Virus record (IMG/VR): IMGVR_UViG_3300027754_000458
Location: 1-23,096 of that record
DNA from: a virus
DNA length: 23,096 bases
Strand: one strand, 5' to 3'
The position numbers and the translations under genes were made by a program. Of the stretch, positions 21,493 through 23,096 are shown piece after piece. How positions within the stretch are numbered: the stretch's first letter is position 1; each line of letters begins with the position of its first letter. The notes under the pieces are model-generated. The model was not told the DNA's origin. It saw only the letters and a list, made by a program, of their open reading frames with translations, and searched no databases.

Positions 21493-22967
21493 ATTAATTT
21501 TCCGAACTTAGTAACTTTAACTTCATTAATGCCTTCTTTAAATATTAGATTACCTTTTGTTGATAAACCAATAAGTTTTACTCTAGGGTTTTCTTTTATA
21601 TACTCTAACGCGGAATCCAATTGATGTGTGGATTCAGATAATCTTATAATATTTTGTTTATTGTTTTGATAAACTTTATTTGATCTCCTTTCCCTATCAA
21701 GTTCGTATTGGTTTTTTTCGTCTTCACTTATAATAAAATATTTTGACAAAACTTTATCAGCTGAAGACTCCGCAAATGTTCCATGTGTAAATCTTTCAGG
21801 AGTTGGGTTATATATTCTTCTATTTCTTCTTTTTAAATGATAATCTTCGGGGTCATAATCTTCAAGTTGTTCAGATGCGGAAGATGTGTATGCTCCTCCC
21901 ATAAAATCTTGATATGCATCTCCAATATTATCATAACCTTCCGCCATTTCAGGTTCTTGTGGTGGTTCTGGCATAACTTCAGGTGGTGTTTCCGTGTCTT
22001 CATCACCAAATGAATCATCTTCTTCTTCTTCTCCTTCATCATCAACCCCCTCTAGTTTACCAATAATTTGTTCAATATCGTCTTCATCTAAAACATCCAC
22101 ATCTATAGCAGAAAGAATTGAGTTGATTATATATTTTACTTCTTTATTAGAAAGATCGCTTTCTTCTTCATAAGATCTTATTTTTTGAGCTAGTTTACCA
22201 ACTAAAATTTGTATCCTTTTTATTTCCGAAACTTTTTTCTCTTTTGGTTTTTCGTCGTCAAGTTCCTCTCCTTCCATATCAGGTGGTGGAGTGCCCATGT
22301 CACCGCCCATGTCAAGTGGTGGAGCACCCATGTCACCGCCCATATCAGGTGGTGGAGCGCCCATGTCACCGCCCATATCAGGTGGTGGAGCGCCCATGTC
22401 ACCGCCCATATCAGGTGGCGGAGCACCCATGTCTCCTCCCATATCAGGTGGCGGAGCACCCATGTCAAGTGGTGGTGGAGTTCCTAAATCTGCGGGTGGA
22501 GGTGGAACCCCTAAATCTGCAGGTGGAGGTGGAACCCCTAAATCAGGTGGTGGTGGAGTCCCTAAATCTGTTGGTTGAGATTTTTTTTTAGTCTTTAGTA
22601 TGAACTTTTTTTTTTGCTCACCAATTAGTGAGATACCTTCTTCATTTTCGTGAAGGACATTTATTTCCCTCACCATTAAGTTAAGTCTTTTCAAAGCCTG
22701 TGAATAGGAAGAATAATATTTTCTACCTTTCATTGGGTCAATATAATCAGAATCGGACTCATTTATTGACATTTTGATGATATATCCTTGTCTTTCTTTT
22801 TCAATTTTGTATAAGTTTCCATCCGCTAAAGAAATACTATATTCAGTAGATTTTGTTTCATTTACACTTTGTGGAAAATTTTCATTATAACGAGAAATTT
22901 CAATCATTCGTCTAATCTTATCAATTCCTTGAAGTTTTTCGCTTCCAATAGGTTTAATTCCTCCCAT
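21489..22967 (-). CDS. Repeat-rich acidic structural protein
   Basis: This 492-residue protein has an N-terminal globular part (1-130), with SISLADGNLYKIEKERQGYIIKMSINESDSDYIDPM at about 44-79. Next come two proline-rich repeat blocks (134-167 and 168-233). An acidic region follows at about 290-345 (EGEEEEDDSFGDED), and a C-terminal ~150 residues holds basic and helical stretches ending in VKLIGLSTKGNLIFKEGINEVKVTKFGKLI. Disordered acidic and Pro/Met/Gly-rich linkers suggest a virion or prohead-associated protein. Several I-x-E sites could be cut by the prohead protease. Family not recognised; the repeats make homology searches unreliable. It is the first gene of the minus-strand head module, with two TATTTAT motifs upstream. 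Confidence 0.8.
   Translation of the reverse strand: MGGIKPIGSEKLQGIDKIRRMIEISRYNENFPQSVNETKSTEYSISLADGNLYKIEKERQGYIIKMSINESDSDYIDPMKGRKYYSSYSQALKRLNLMVREINVLHENEEGISLIGEQKKKFILKTKKKSQPTDLGTPPPPDLGVPPPPADLGVPPPPADLGTPPPLDMGAPPPDMGGDMGAPPPDMGGDMGAPPPDMGGDMGAPPPDMGGDMGAPPLDMGGDMGTPPPDMEGEELDDEKPKEKKVSEIKRIQILVGKLAQKIRSYEEESDLSNKEVKYIINSILSAIDVDVLDEDDIEQIIGKLEGVDDEGEEEEDDSFGDEDTETPPEVMPEPPQEPEMAEGYDNIGDAYQDFMGGAYTSSASEQLEDYDPEDYHLKRRNRRIYNPTPERFTHGTFAESSADKVLSKYFIISEDEKNQYELDRERRSNKVYQNNKQNIIRLSESTHQLDSALEYIKENPRVKLIGLSTKGNLIFKEGINEVKVTKFGKLI
22269..22466 (-). repeat. Six tandem 33-base repeats (DMGAPPPDMGG)
   Basis: Residues 168-233 are six in-frame copies of an 11-residue unit, DMGAPPPDMGG. 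The fifth reads PPL and the sixth reads DMGTPPPDMEG. The central DNA copies are nearly identical, pointing to recent expansion by slippage or unequal recombination. Confidence 0.9.
22467..22568 (-). repeat. Four DLG-PPPP repeats
   Basis: Residues 134-167 are four units of the form DLG(T/V)PPPP(A), eight or nine residues long. They probably derive from the same ancestral module as the adjacent 11-residue units. Confidence 0.85.
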
Positions 22968-23000
22968 GTGTTTTTTATTTAGTTGTAAATTATTTTTATT

Positions 23001-23022
23001 AATAAATATATCAATAAATATA
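23001..23022 (-). promoter_or_regulatory. Tandem TATTTAT motifs upstream of head module
   Basis: The minus strand contains TATATTTATT twice (23001-23010 and 23013-23022). The nearer copy ends 33 bases before the ATG at 22967. This is the longest intergenic gap in the minus block and a natural place for its main promoter. Confidence 0.45.
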
Positions 23023-23043
23023 ATTATTTAATTTTTATTGTTT

Positions 23044-23096
23044 TTATTGTTTCATTGATAGTTTTTTATCAATAATTTCAGTGGGAACATCGTATA
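23044..23096 (-). CDS. Possible C-terminal end of an upstream gene
   Basis: On the minus strand an open frame enters from the right edge and reads YDVPTEIIDKKLSMKQ before TAA (23044-23046). The sequence is plausible as a protein end and would leave a 76-base promoter region before the next ATG. Only 16 codons are visible, and another frame is open for nearly as long, so this is weak. Confidence 0.3.
   Translation of the reverse strand, partial: YDVPTEIIDKKLSMKQ

Noticed and set aside
22269-22568. A CRISPR-like look from regularly spaced similar units
   Set aside because: The units are contiguous, in-frame coding repeats without unique spacers.
22209-22591. Several short plus- and minus-strand frames with regular repeats
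   Set aside because: They are other reading frames of the 33-base repeats in the gene at 21489-22967.

Overview
The window looks like part of the genome of a T4-like myovirus infecting a Bacteroidota (probably flavobacterial) host. The T4-like signature genes are TerL (gp17), portal (gp20), prohead protease (gp21), scaffold (gp22), major capsid protein (gp23) and a gp55-like late sigma factor. Host evidence is indirect. The DNA is very AT-rich and almost no start codon has a Shine-Dalgarno sequence. There is one TAnnTTTG-type -7 element, a DUF4494-like gene, and a small ribosomal protein bS21 gene that resembles flavobacterial bS21. No rRNA, tRNA, CRISPR array, integrase or IS element was seen. 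No stretch over 300 bases lacks a gene.

Layout. Positions 1-7852 read on the plus strand: the end of an unknown gene, the gp55-like sigma factor, a small helical protein, a large probable baseplate protein, a coiled-coil protein, a gp5-like baseplate hub OB-fold protein, a beta-rich structural protein, a Cys-rich small protein, a Cys-rich protein with a possible capsid-targeting N-terminus, and a small unknown protein. Most of the first six genes overlap or nearly touch, so they probably form one transcription unit. Positions 7880-23096 are mostly minus strand and hold the head and packaging module. Read from right to left: a repeat-rich acidic structural protein, two small proteins, TerL, a TP-repeat protein, portal, three unknown proteins, protease, a DUF4494-like protein, a terminator, scaffold, MCP, a terminator, an HNH endonuclease and a DUF5872-like protein. 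Two small plus-strand genes interrupt this block: bS21 (14898) and a 69-residue protein (8620).

How it may work together. TerL and portal package DNA into a prohead built by scaffold, MCP and protease. The MCP has an I-x-E cleavage site in the position expected for gp21-type processing. Two Cys-rich proteins share a 14-residue N-terminus ending in I-x-E and may be packaged internal proteins. A TATTTAT motif lies on the coding strand upstream of about eleven genes and is a candidate late promoter for the gp55-like factor, although its variable distance from the start codons leaves this open. The bS21 gene suggests the phage modifies or maintains host ribosomes, which in Bacteroidota use bS21 to help hide the anti-Shine-Dalgarno sequence.
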